Assembly (NCBI GenBank): GCA_003344405.1
Contig: NOWV01000187.1
Coordinates: 89,511-153,510, forward strand
DNA: 64,000 nt
Origin: Trichoplax sp. H2
Taxonomy: Eukaryota > Placozoa > Uniplacotomia > Trichoplacea
Direction of reading: 5' to 3'
Positions within the stretch are counted from its first letter, which is position 1. The number at the start of each line of letters is the position of its first letter. Positions 49,250-61,588 of the stretch are shown one piece after another. The notes below the pieces were generated by a model that worked only from the letters and a program-made list of their open reading frames with translations, did no database searches and had not been told where the DNA came from. Position numbers and translations under genes: made by a program.

Positions 49250-50379
49250 ATGTCATCATTGCACAAGCTTCAAGTAAAGACATCAAAGTAAATGGAGAAA
49301 ACTGAGTGTGTCATGGTGAATAGTATGATAATAATTATTACTTACAATTTATAATGTCAATTATAATTCAAATAAGAAATTGATAAATTAACTCATTTCC
49401 GTTAGATTACCATGTTTTATATAGGTTCCAAAATAATCAGTCTTTAAACTCTTTCTTAGCTTAAGCAATGTAATCGATATACTGTACTTGATGATTAGTC
49501 AATCAGCTACAGAATTATCCAATTTATTGCCAATTTTACAATGTCATTATAAATGTCGTCAATTTTGATTTAATGGTACGCTTGGAAACTATATTAGCAA
49601 TGACATGTTTGATATATATTTTATGTGAACTTATAAAATGACCTAAAAATAGTTATATTAATCAATTTATTCAATTCAAATAGTAATTTAGACTGTAATA
49701 TTTGATAAATATACTCAAATGAAACGGCATTGGATATCACGAATCCGTAGTTAAGATGCGATTAGGCAACGTCATTATGTTCTGTTGCAAAAATTTACTT
49801 TCAAAGATTTGAAGCTACTGCATGATCAAAATAGATTTAAATAGAACAAGACTTTAATGAAATGCTAGTATATATTTTCTTTATATATTACTCCACCAAT
49901 TCTTAGTAACTGGCAATCATATTAATATACAAAACGCAATTAGCAATCAATCTAATAAAAATCTGAATATTATTCCAATTAAATGATTTATCATTTTTAC
50001 GACCTTGTATCGATATGATATCATAGTTTTGATGAATACTATTATCGCATTTGGCAATATTGTCACATAAGGTAATTATGGATTGTTATGAACATATATT
50101 AGTGAAATTATAGAATAGGATTCCTTTTGGAGATTACAACCTCATGACCTGTGCGAGTAGATATCAAATAAGGAAAATAAAATACTGCGTGAACGTTTAA
50201 TTTCAACAATAAAACTATCCTTCGTGTTCCTTAAAACTTTTGGTCCTGAAACAATTATATAAATAATTAGTGTGTGTAGTGCATATTGGTAAAAAAATAA
50301 AGATCTTTCACACTGTACTTATACCTTTATTTTTTAATGCCAGACCAGACTGAACCATGTATATCTGAATTGGCTATCT
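49250..50379. other. Non-coding after lectin unit C
   Basis: AT-rich sequence without supported exons or repeats. Confidence 0.5.
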
Positions 50380-52290
50380 TACTGAATTGCTAAAATAGTA
50401 ATAAAACAGTTACTAACTACCATTCACCATAGTTTACAAATATCTAAATTGAACAATCTCATATTTTCCAATAGATAAAATTCTCTTTTCTTACTTATTA
50501 TACTGCAAATTGCAAAATCATTTGAGAATTATTCGAGATTTATGATGTAGTAGAATCTATGAATTTTCAATTTATACAATGTTAATCTGGTGATATTAAT
50601 TGATTGATGCAGCGGTGTTTAGTATCGAAATGTATAATCTTCCAACTTCCAGTATTTTTGATGTAAGTTCTACAGAATCGTAAACGTGAATTTTTGTATT
50701 CACTTCTAGACAAGATCACTCCAGTTAATAGTGCAATTTCCTTTCGGAAAATTGTTTCTGAGAATTTTAAATGAAGCTGGACAAAGATAATATAAAGATA
50801 TTTTAGTAATAGTAAAATTTGGATAAACATTTTCTTGAATTTACAATATTTAAGTTACTCTGTGATTGATCTACCAATACCTGGTGTAACGGCCGCTATT
50901 ACTGCAGCTACGAGTAAAAGTTCACCTTTATTTGTAATGTCTTACTATGAAAAGAAAATCTCGAGAACAACAGGTTATATAGGATGTAGTGAAGTGGGTT
51001 CATTTATATCGGCTAACTCTGCAGGCGGATCTGCGGTAGCCATGATACTTTAATAGTAGTGAAGAGTTTGGAAATAGATAGAAGGACAGTCGCAGTGTGT
51101 GCTTAGAAAAGCCTTTATTTAAAAGGTGATATGCATAGGACAAACTTGATTAATATGCGAGAGTTAGTATCAAGAAGTGAAGTAAAGCGAAATGATCTAT
51201 ATTCTTAGAACGATCGAAAATTTATACCAATGCATAGTAATGTGATTACAATACTAAATTATACTCTATGTATTACTCTTACGACCTAGTTTTATCGTAA
51301 ATAATTACTTGTAATACTTAAAAATATTTGATGTTAATTGTGTATTCAACTGTACTAAGATGGGTCGTTAATGGATTTCCATCAACGACTGTGTGAGTTT
51401 AGGCTATTTAATATAGGAATTATAAAGTTGTAATTAAGATGGCGAATGTTACACGAACAGTGCACCTCCGCAGGTAACAGTTAATTTATAGACGATTAAT
51501 TTAATAATTATAATTAATATATTATAGTAACCATATACAAATCAGTATATAATAAGCTATTAATTTTGTTAGTTGATTAATTTGAAGATTGCACCTATTG
51601 GCTTAAGAAAGAATATATGTCCGTTCTTTATTAACTAAACTGAATTGCTGTATTTGATCTATCAGTAAGGCACACTATTAAATAAAAAGTTCACATAAAA
51701 CTATCGTACTCATTCTACGTTTAGCTCATTTACAGTCTTAGAACTACGCAGAGTCACTTTAGACGTAAGATAGCTAAGAGATAGTACTTCAGTTTGGTCT
51801 CTGTGCCATAAGTTTGATTGTGACAATTACTGCATTCTATTGCATATTGCCAACATTATAAAAGTACGGTGCACGTTACATGTTATATATCTAAGATACT
51901 ACACAGGTAATATTCTATTTCTAGCGATTATGCAGTATATACAATCTTCTGAAGGCTATAATAAGTACTATTTCACTCCATTAAACTATAATCCCAAATT
52001 TAATACCTGCAAATATTACCCCAAGTTAAGTAAATATCAATAACATAATACAAATAACATTGTCTGAGCATATTGTTATTTAAAGTAAAATTATCAAATA
52101 TCACCTACCCTCCTCGCTAGAAAGTAAACAATATGGCTGTAGCCCGAAATGCTCTTTTAGTTATCGCTGAAAGATGTATTAATTATTCCATGTCTTTCTC
52201 TAGATCAAGCAATATTAACCTCAATTTAGTACTAACTTCTAGCTAAGCTACATAGATTTCATTGTCATGATTTCGATAACATTGCTAGAG
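50380..52290. repeat. Duplicated block, copy 2 (pairs with 39490-40470)
   Basis: It carries the same order of landmarks as copy 1, including the stalk exon. A segment of about 0.92 kb (roughly 50985-51903) has no counterpart in copy 1 and separates the stalk exon from its old intron. That segment is bounded by TGTAGT and ACTACA, with ACAGG just outside each end. Confidence 0.7.
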
Positions 52291-52643
52291 TAGATTATTA
52301 TGGACTTCATGGTATTGCATTACGTCAGTGTGCTAATGGATGCACTCAAAATAGATGGTGCCAACAATTTAGCTATCAAGGCTTTCTTCAAAACACCATA
52401 GATTCTAACGTTTGTACTTTATTTCTTCTCCCACTGACTGCCACAACTACCCTTGCGATACAAGAAAACAACACAGTACTTATAATAAACTTCACGTTAA
52501 TCCGCAGAACTACTTCCCTAGCCTACGGTATAGTAGTTGGAATTCTTGCGAAGTACATTATCGATAGCTTTGTTTGCCAAAAAGGTATACAGGACCACAT
52601 CAAAAAAACTATCCATACTATTCCCCGCGATTGTCGTATATAA
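50908..52643 (+). pseudogene. Lectin unit D: damaged stalk + PAN-like stub
   Basis: A copy of unit B that has decayed. The acceptor AG used in B is AA here (50876-50877), though a CTGCAG 30 nt on could serve and keeps phase 1 (exon 50908-50973). A ~0.92-kb insertion follows. The 5' part of the PAN exon and its acceptor are deleted: sequence like B's intron at 40.46 kb joins directly to sequence like B's exon at 41.15 kb. The remaining frame runs from HGIALRQCANGCTQNRWCQQ through a tail absent from B (INFTLIRRTTSLAYGIVVG, then ILAKYIIDSF) to TAA at 52641-52643. The tail is hydrophobic enough to be a membrane segment. I see no CTLD upstream. Confidence 0.6.
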
Positions 52644-53261
52644 TTAGTCGTTCTATCGATATCAGTTATACTTTTATTTTCTCGATGTTGGTTAGAATTA
52701 GATAATACTGCAGTGAATAGTGAAAATCGTAAAGTTAAAGATATATTTAACTACATTACCGGTAACTGGAAAAGACTCTACAGAAGAGAAAAACGATTTA
52801 AATTACAGACCTTGATTACGTGTTCTTTGATTGCCTTCGTATTAATCCGAAAATAGAGTAATAAAGTTTCATCCGCTACTACCATAGTATGCTAAGAAGT
52901 CCCTGCAAAAGAGATAAGGTTGAGCTGCAAGTTAGTAGCTCTTATACTTTATATTAGTAAACAGGTAAAAAATATCAATTTAAGGAAAGATAATCAAAGA
53001 ATGAGTTGAACCATAAATTCTTTAATTGTCTACATCCAATCAGTAAAGTTATGAAAATATTGATCAAAAGATATCATTAGTACAGTGCGGTAATAGATTA
53101 AAAGGCAATATGCTTACTGTACAATGATCATATGCATAAGTTAGCAAATTTTGAAGTACAAGCAGTCGTAGCGGTCGCTAGTAAAATCCTTCTACGAATT
53201 AAGGCTTTGGAAAAATAAATAAAATTTAGTTGTGAACTATTTCCTATTTCTTATTTACTAG

Positions 53262-54539
53262 ATTGTCCAGAATATTAATTCCAATATGAAAATCGTTACT
53301 TTGCTGTTGATATAAGTATAAATAACTTTGATAAGGCCCAATCTCAATGTAAAGCGACTTATTCTAGTGGTGATTTAGCTATGATCAAAAATCTGGAATT
53401 AAGTACTGCTCTAACTGGTTATTTATTTTAGCTACCAACCAATGCTTGGATTGGCTTGCGGGATTTACATAACCTCGATAGTAAAGATTCCTTTGTTTGG
53501 TTTGATGGAAAAACTGCCAATACCTTTACCAATTGGGGAAATTTCTCTTCGAATTCTGATCAAAGTTGTGTCTGGATAAATTGTAGCTTGGAAAACAAAT
53601 GGACCAGTACTAAATACAATTATGCTGCTTATTCGCTATGCGAATTAGGCATTTTCTTTACTATCAATGATACCGTGCTATCCCTACTTTCAATTAAATC
53701 TAACATCTATGTTATTAATTTACATGTTAAGCATGTTTAACAGTAAATCAGAAATCTGTGCTATTAGTTTTTAATGATAACGTTTAAATACTTTTTTCAA
53801 AGTTAATCAATTTATATATAGGCTTTCTGTTTGGAAGCAATGTAACGATTTTATTTTAAAATCAATAGTTGCTAATTTATGCAGCTCCATGTTATAACAG
53901 CCATCATAATTAAAAAAACTGTTGAATTTTAATTTGGATGGACAACGCTGCTGTAAATTTGCCTACTACTAGGTAGCAAAGCAATAAATGCAATTGAGCC
54001 TGCGACTACGCAGGCATCACCATCTTCAACTATTTTTCCGGTCACTTCCACACCATCATCGTCCTCAACATTACATGTGGTCATTCTTGTCTATACCAAC
54101 AGCTTTCGAACACCAATGCTATTTCAGGTAAATTCTATGGAGAAAACGGTGGCAAGGTAGCGGAGGGATGCACAATGTATTTCACAATTTTTATATATAA
54201 TAGTTCATGTAACATAGATGAAAGATGCTATTTTCGTCCAAGTAATCATTAAGAAATTAGAGCAAACAGAGTAATTTTAGTTCGTTTTTTAATCTAGTAA
54301 TTCAAGTAATGTATACAACCATGATTCCACCAGCCGAAGAGTTAGTGCTACCGATCGCAAGTTTTACAGGTATATCCGTCCATCAGTGTGCTCATATTTG
54401 TACAGGCCGCCAGGTTTGTCATCGGTTTAGTTTTAAAGGAACGCTAGAGAATTCGACAACTGACAACATCAGCACATGTATCTTGTATACCAGTGTGACA
54501 AAATCCGATCGCGAAAATTCCAAAGTTGTAGAAAATTAA
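53262..54539 (+). pseudogene. Lectin unit E: CTLD2, stalk and PAN-like pseudogene
   Basis: The CTLD2 exon (53262-53648) keeps FQYENRYFAVD, SSGDLAM, AWIGLRDLHN, FVWFDGK and YSLCELG. It has in-frame stops at 53276-53278 (TAA) and 53429-53431 (TAG), and the donor after LCEL is GC instead of GT. The stalk exon (53973-54127) starts in phase and reads through Ser/Thr-rich sequence (ASPSSTIFPVTSTPSSSSTL), but its end only aligns with the other units in another frame, which indicates an indel. The last exon (54307-54539) is open and keeps TGISVHQCAHICTGRQVC, HRFSF and TCILY. There is no CTLD1 or signal exon between it and unit D. Three independent lesions mark a pseudogene, although the PAN exon itself could still be used. 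Confidence 0.85.
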
Positions 54540-55379
54540 AACTTTATTAGATCTAATACAAAGACTAGCTACATACGGCTCTACTCTAGCCGAATATAAC
54601 TATTGAAAGGCTTCTAGAAAGAACAATCACATAATCTAATGACTCCAGCTTCTATACTTTCCGTAGCCTTCGCTTCTACAATCGGCATAGCAAAATTCTA
54701 CCATATTTTACTAATATTCAGCTTATTATTAGTTACACTATTTTACAGCGAACCATTATTAATCCAATATGGTAGTGATTACAGTATTTTCGTAGACATT
54801 ATTCCTACCACTCAAAGTACAATGAACTAAGCCTATCTTAATATATGATTTGCAATTCTATTTCTGCCCCTAACCTTATTAGTCGCTAAATATCTTACTG
54901 TATATAGTTATCTGTACTCTAGCATAGAGCCTATCCTTACAGTATATAATTACGGGCTACTAAATATATATCATAAGGCAAATATAGAAAAGATACTGCC
55001 GTACATCATACAAAATATGGCTAATAGTTTACAACCACCATACTAAGTTACTTTACAACTGGTACCAGCCATGATGTCTCCGCTTAAGATTTAAAACTAA
55101 ATATTCTATGACTGTAATCACCTTCAAGTAATATCTTCATACAAAAAACAGAAAAAAAAAGAATTGAATTTCAATACCGAGTTAAATGACTTAAATTACT
55201 TTTGAACTAAATAAAAATATTTGCAAGATTACTTGATGAAATACCTTCACATTGTTGAATGAGATAAAAATTACTTTTGATTTTATATCTTAGAATAAAA
55301 GTTACTTCCTGCTTTAATACATTGGATAGTAGCTGATAATATAGTGTTTCTAAGTTTCTAGACTACAAATACTATAAAT
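54540..55379. other. Non-coding after unit E
   Basis: A 63-codon frame at 54639-54830 has one long hydrophobic stretch (FYHILLIFSLLLVTLFY). No splice link to unit E was found, so I do not call it a gene. Confidence 0.4.
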
Positions 55380-55750
55380 AATTAATGTATGTTACCAAAC
55401 CGTATACTAGGCTGTCAAGTAGTAACTTTACGTTCCTCCGGAAGTATTTATCTGCACTAATTTTCGGGTGATGAGTGTATCTGTACTACTTTATATGTTG
55501 GTATAAATGACAGTATACTGCTCATAATATGATCGATTCCCGATAATTTAGATTAATGCAGTTAAAATTTAAATTAACAAAGTTTTTAATAAAGTTCGAA
55601 TTTCATGATTTGATTCAGGTGAGCTTGTAATAATTTTTTCATCGTGATGATATCGGATTTGTCAATACTTAGAGTTATAATGCAAATAAAAGTCAGAAAG
55701 GGTAGGTCTAATAGTTGTCACGAGCTAGGAATAGCCCTAACTTGCAACAA
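55380..55750. repeat. Local duplication, copy 1 (empty site)
   Basis: It matches 56225-57180 with the LTR removed. Shared landmarks are TTTACGTTCCTCC, ATGATGAGT/GTGATGAGT, TTTTTAATAAAGTT(C/T)GAATTTCAT, ATCGGATTT(G/A)TCAATACTTAGAG and GAAAGGGT. At the point where copy 2 holds the LTR this copy runs straight on (CATAATATGATCGATTCCC). Confidence 0.8.
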
Positions 55751-56224
55751 GGATTGAGATAGTGATTTCTACGCTTTACTACTGTAATTTGGAATTCCAG
55801 ACAATTGATATTCCAACGCAGTTAGGGTTTAGTACTAAGCCATTTCCTCTAAACTTAGGAATTGTACTTTGAACCTTAACAACCTTGGAGGTGATAGATA
55901 TAATCCAGTTTAGCTGGTTGGCAATTACTATTTTAGTCTATGTAATCCTAAATTAAGGATATTAACTGTTAAACGCTAAAATTACAATTAAGGAGACCGT
56001 AGAACATTTCTGAGATATAAACATATATAGAATGTAAATAGAAATAAAGTATACGTCACGAAGATTACTTTCGTGACATAGTATATTGTAATTTTAATAC
56101 CCTCATTGCTAACTTCATTTTGAGACAAGGTATATAACAAACTGCTGTCGTATTCAAATTCTTATGATTAATCTTACTTTAGTTGCTAAATTGAATTATG
56201 TTAGTACTTTCTTTATTTTATTAC

Positions 56225-57180
56225 GCTGAGTTAACCTGTAAGGCCTGTTAAGCAGTATCGCAACATTTACGTTCCTCCAGAGAAAATTATTAGTACTAAT
56301 TTCTAAATTTACTAATGATGAGTTTATCTATACTAGTTTACGTTTCTGTATAGATAGCCGTATTCTTTAGAGAATGTTATTGTGACGGAGTATAGACTCC
56401 ATCAATTAATTGTGGCATTAGCCTTGGTAATTAGTAATTAAGATTTTATCAATTGTTAATAACATTTATTTATTAGCTATGGGATAATTATAACATTATT
56501 AGTAGTCTAATTACACTTGTTGTAGACTCTGTGCAGAGCAATGTGTTTACAGAAGTAATAAGTAATGTTCACGCCATAGTAATCTCTGTTACTTTGTGCT
56601 GAGCCTTTGGTTGTTAATTGGCTCTTAATTAGTTCATAACTCATTAGTGTTGTTTACGCCGTTTGTCATACTAAACCATATAGGCAAACGGCTATACAAA
56701 AGCTGTATGTTTTAGAGTTGCTTACCTAAGCTGTGCACCGGGTGCAACCTAGCTAGGGTATATAAAGCCCAGCTCTCTCACTAGTAGTTCAGTTGTCGGT
56801 TGACCGTGGGGTCAGAGTAGTCTTGGATGGCAAGACTACCTTCGCTCAATAAAACTATTTCAAAGCCCTAAGACTAGTCTACGCTTAGCCCGTTGGGGGT
56901 ATACTTGGCTGTTGTAGCCCTAGCATTCATACAAACTTCGAAGGCCCAGGTCTCCCTGTCGTGGGCTGACTACGACAGTTATCTATTTTCCATGAATTGA
57001 TGTAGTTAAAATGTAAATTAAAAAAAATTTTTAATAAAGTTTGAATTTCATAATTTATTTTTGATAATTATTATTACTAGGACAAGTTTGTAAATATTGT
57101 AGCATCATGACAATATCGGATTTATCAATACTTAGAGATAAACAACATATAAATATCGGAAAGGGTGGATTTGATAGCAA
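56225..57180. repeat. Local duplication, copy 2, interrupted by a solo LTR
   Basis: The left part (56225-56380) and right part (56978-57180) together align with 55380-55750. The break point coincides with the target-site duplication of the LTR. Confidence 0.8.
56381..56977 (+). mobile_element. Solo LTR of a retrotransposon, 597 bp
   Basis: The element begins TGTGACGGAG and ends GACTACGACA (TG...CA ends). It is flanked by the 5-bp direct repeat GTTAT (56376-56380 and 56978-56982), a target-site duplication. Inside, in LTR order, are a TATA box TATATAAAG (56759-56767) and a polyadenylation signal AATAAA (56848-56853) 81 nt further. Its base composition is richer in GC than its surroundings. 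No internal coding region or second LTR is present, so it arose by recombination between two LTRs. A 5-bp duplication fits Ty3/Gypsy or BEL/Pao elements; the family cannot be told from the LTR alone. Confidence 0.88.
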
Positions 57181-60100
57181 GTTTACAGTTTTATTGCTAT
57201 AATTCCTTCATAGCAAACTTGGGTTTGCTAGATGATGTATAATGACATACTGTCCCATCCAAATTCCTGCGAGTTAACTTGCTTTAACAAATAAATTGAA
57301 TTGTATTATATTTTTATTATTTCTATTACGGTCAATTGTATTCGTTTGTATCATAATAATAAATAGTTGCAAGTAAAACAGATGATACAAATAATTTATT
57401 AAATTAAGCTGTTTACGTTTTTGACATGCTACCGAATCATTAATGACTTTCTTGTACGATATTACGAATACGCTGATGTACGAAGAGATGAGTAAATAGT
57501 CTAAACTGTAATTATGTTATTGACTGACTAGTAGATACGGGAAATCCAGCTATAATCCAAGCAAAATTACTGACACATTGTTTATCCTCTTTATTAAAGA
57601 AATATAAATATGCTATCTTTTTTACTATTCAACTTATGTAATGAAACTAAGGAGCTGTAAGATTTTGCCAACAAAATTTACTTAAACTCTTCCAATATTA
57701 TACCAGTTTGCTTTCAAATAAGCTACATCTCTCGTAAATTAAAAAGAAATACATGTTTAGTTTATCAAGTTCCAACATTCTTTATTATTAGCATAATATA
57801 ATATTAAGCATTGCTTTAATAGTCAATAATCTTCCAAATATTTCTTGAAATAAGCTAGAAAGTTGTAATTATCTGAGACTAAATACAATCTTCCTAGGAA
57901 AGGGACTCATGCAACGATCGAATGAAATTATAAGTGGTCGCAACTTAAATAATTGCGGATGGAATTAACTTTAATTGTTTAAAAATTAATAATTTACTTG
58001 CATGAAAAGATTATTTTTTAAGTCTTTCTATTAGAAAAGGCGGATAAACAAACTATTCAAGCTGAAAATAAAATTTCTCCATTATCTATTTCCAGACAGA
58101 AGATAAATAATGTAGCTAAACTATCGCAAGCAAGCATTTTAATGATTTGCTAAGAAGGAAAGCGCTTGCAAACTTCGCTATTTATCTGAGCCAGCCTTAC
58201 CATCAATTTATTTTTCATCTCTAAATTCAGTCTTTGTATAGTAGAATAGCAAAAGGTAACTATGATGGAATTACAGAAGATATTATAAATTAAAATTGGT
58301 AACATTGCTCTATCATACTTCTACTATTGTCTTCATTTCCTGGAAATTACTAGAAACTTATGAGATTGGACAAACATGTCTTCACAACTTTCCGTTCATA
58401 ATAAAAAATTAAATTCGGCTTTGTTATTTCAAGCAAAGAATAGTTAGTTGTTTATTCTATCAATGGCTGTATCTTGTTTGCTATCTGCGCATTTCGGTAT
58501 CTGTAAGAATACAGTTATGCTTTAAGAAGAAACTTCATCAGCTAGTACAGCCAATAATTTTATTTAACACCAACGGTAGTGTGCAATCTAATACCGTAAG
58601 TACGCTTTGAAATATCTGACTTTGTGCTATGTATTCACCTGAAATCATTCTTATCCAGTTAATAACTGCTATTGTCTACGATTTTAAGAGGAGCATGGTA
58701 TCTGCCCAAATTGGTAAGAGTAATATATCACAGACACAGAAAAAGTAGAGACTGCAAGACCATGAACAAAATTCGACAAACAATTTAGTCACGTTTCTAA
58801 ATTGAATGGAATATTTTGCCCTTGCACGAGTTGCACACGTTGCTGCATAGGTCCGGTTTTAACGTAAAATTAATAATTGATGATAAAAAATGATGAATTA
58901 ACATAGTAAATATCATAATGAAAGTATATAAGCCACTAAATATAGTTAATGTAAAGACCTACAGTTTTACTCTAACAATAAACCTCTGATGTTAAAAATA
59001 TGTCTTCAATGCCTTTCTGAAATGTAGTAGTACGTCAATGAAGCTGGATTATCATGAGTTCCCTTAGAGTTAGTAGCGTGATTTTAGCAAAATTTAATGA
59101 TTTTGGAATCTAACTATGAGTAAATTCAATCTATAGTTGAGTCTTTCGTTTCATCCTTATACCTTAGACAGAAGCTGAATAACCTAGTAGTTGTGAATAT
59201 GATCGATTAAATTTCAAAATTATTAGTTACATTAACCAAGATAATGTCGGAGCAGTTTAAAATATTGACATTAAATAAAATTTAGCATTGCTGCTGTAAT
59301 ACCTAGAGATGCGAATTTTATATACCAATTGCTTCGCACTTAACAAATCACTTGCAATTATCTGTGTAAAACATTCTTTTAATATCTAAGTTTACATTGG
59401 ATAGATAACTATTTTATATGTAATTTCGATATGGACGGTTCTAATGATTAATGATGACAACTTTGCTTAGAATATGATTGAATTCTGCCATTTTAACCAC
59501 TGAGATGCATGGAAGAAGATAGTTTGAGTCGGCTTATTCATTTCTAAATCTCTTAATTTGTTCCTACGTTCTGGAAATTCGAAATTTGATGGTCCGGCAC
59601 TATGATGTTGGGAAGATTGCGGTTACAATTATTTCTATCACTTTCGGTATGAAATTTGATTTCCTTTGAAATAAAGAGCATTACAGAATTCTATACTTCT
59701 TGCTTTCCATGTGCTCTAACTTTGAAACATAACTAATTATTTATCGTAGTCATAAACTAGCTCTATGACATGATAATGAAAAAGCTAAAAGTACAAATTC
59801 TCTCTAAACTGTTAGCAATGTTAAGCCACTAAAATCCGTCTAAGAAATACTTGGGAACACTCACACGTACCCCTAATTCTACTAATCCTCAATGATCTGC
59901 ACGCCTTTAGCTTTATGTTAACTATTATGCTTAAGAACTAACTATATTATAAAAAATACTGCGCTGATATGCCCCTTTAGCAATAACTTAAAATTATTAT
60001 TAGTACCGGTATCAAAATGCCAATAAAATTAGATATTAAATTCATATGTAAATAATTACTACGGTGACACTTAACAATATCGATTTCCGATTACTAACAC

Positions 60101-61588
60101 AGGACAGTCAGATTATAATATGCTATTCACAGAATCAATAAGACAAAATATGCAATCTAATGTGAATTAATCATAATTACGTATTGCGGCTCAAGATGTG
60201 TAATGTATGAATTATCTCATAATCTGGGTAAAGCTATCTGTCAATAAATATCACTATCTTCTCTACGGTGAGAAAGCACTATGATAATTTATCATGAGAA
60301 TTCTATTTATAAATTGCAATGCTAATCAGTTAAGTTACTTTCATATTTTGATCTATTTTATAATTTAGTTTTATTTCATAATAGGTTATACAAAACTTAA
60401 CACGACTGAATTCCTTTAATCCTGTATATTCGATTCGTATTTGACCGTAAATATATATATACGTAACATATATATATAAGTGAGGGTTTGATTGTTGATT
60501 AACTATAATTATATTGTTAGCAGTGCATTTACTGGTAATTGTAATAAACGTGTTCTACTAATGGTCATTAGAGAGTAGATCACACAAGTAATTTTATAAT
60601 TGTAGATTTTATTACTGATTCTCTATCGATTAAGATACTGCGTAATAGTACAACAAGCTCTGACAGACAAGGAAAACTTCTTACGAAAGCAGATCTTAGA
60701 AAAGAAGGACTAAGAATAATAATAACAGAAAAGCGTAGCTGCTTAAATACGTAATTTAACTTGTTTACAATATAACAATTGCGAAAAGCATCTTTTAACA
60801 CTTACAAAACTTAGTATGAGAATAAAATTCTACGATTAGTATCATATTCTACGAAGCTGAAATTAAAGTACATAAAATCTTGACAATAATAGCATATCTA
60901 ACAGCATCACTACACTCGTATTTTTCTAATCTGCTATGTTTCTATAAGCTTACATCTTTATTAATGACTAGGTGCATTTGCGTATAATCATTATTTTCTC
61001 ATTTTAATTTATTCCTGGATTTAAGAGTTTTTCTAGTTACTAACTATTCTTATTAGCTGTACATTCGCTACTTCTCTAAGTCGATTTGCGTACAAATTTA
61101 AGAATTCAGAATTTCAGCATTACCTTAAAGCAGCACTTATTTAGTATTCTATTTTGTAATGTCAGAATACTTAATTCGTGGGTGACTAGCCCTTTGTTGT
61201 ATTTATCACTCCTTATTTTGATTGAATTTAGTTTATTGCCTTAGAATCGAATAGGCTGGATAAAGCGATACCTGAATATATTTATTATTTGCTGTTTTGG
61301 TTAATTTTTTAATTCACTGGCGACTTACTATAATTTGTTAGTATCTGATTAGCTAAACCTTGCAGCACAAAGTTTAATTAGCCTTAAGCCATTTTTAAAA
61401 GTTTTCATTACTGATCTTTTTTTATCTATTTCAGTAGATTCAAATTTAATTAGTGAAATATTTTTGAAGCATATATATTACTTTATGTATTTCAACTCGT
61501 TCCGTGTGAAGTACAGTTTTATAAATGGCTACTTACGTGTACAATTTTCTTCGATTTTGATCCTTTTTCATAATTTTATTATTCTTAG
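57181..61588. other. Non-coding upstream of lectin unit F
   Basis: About 4.4 kb, AT-rich. It includes an AT microsatellite pair around 60450-60478. The first signal-peptide exon of unit F should lie here (it must end in phase 0), but no candidate stands out. Confidence 0.5.
60450..60478. repeat. (AT)n microsatellite, two runs
   Basis: Two alternating AT runs separated by ACGTAAC. Confidence 0.85.

Noticed and set aside
54639-54830. 63-codon hydrophobic frame after unit E
   Set aside because: I considered it as a membrane tail for the PAN module, but unit E stops before it and no splice pair joins them.
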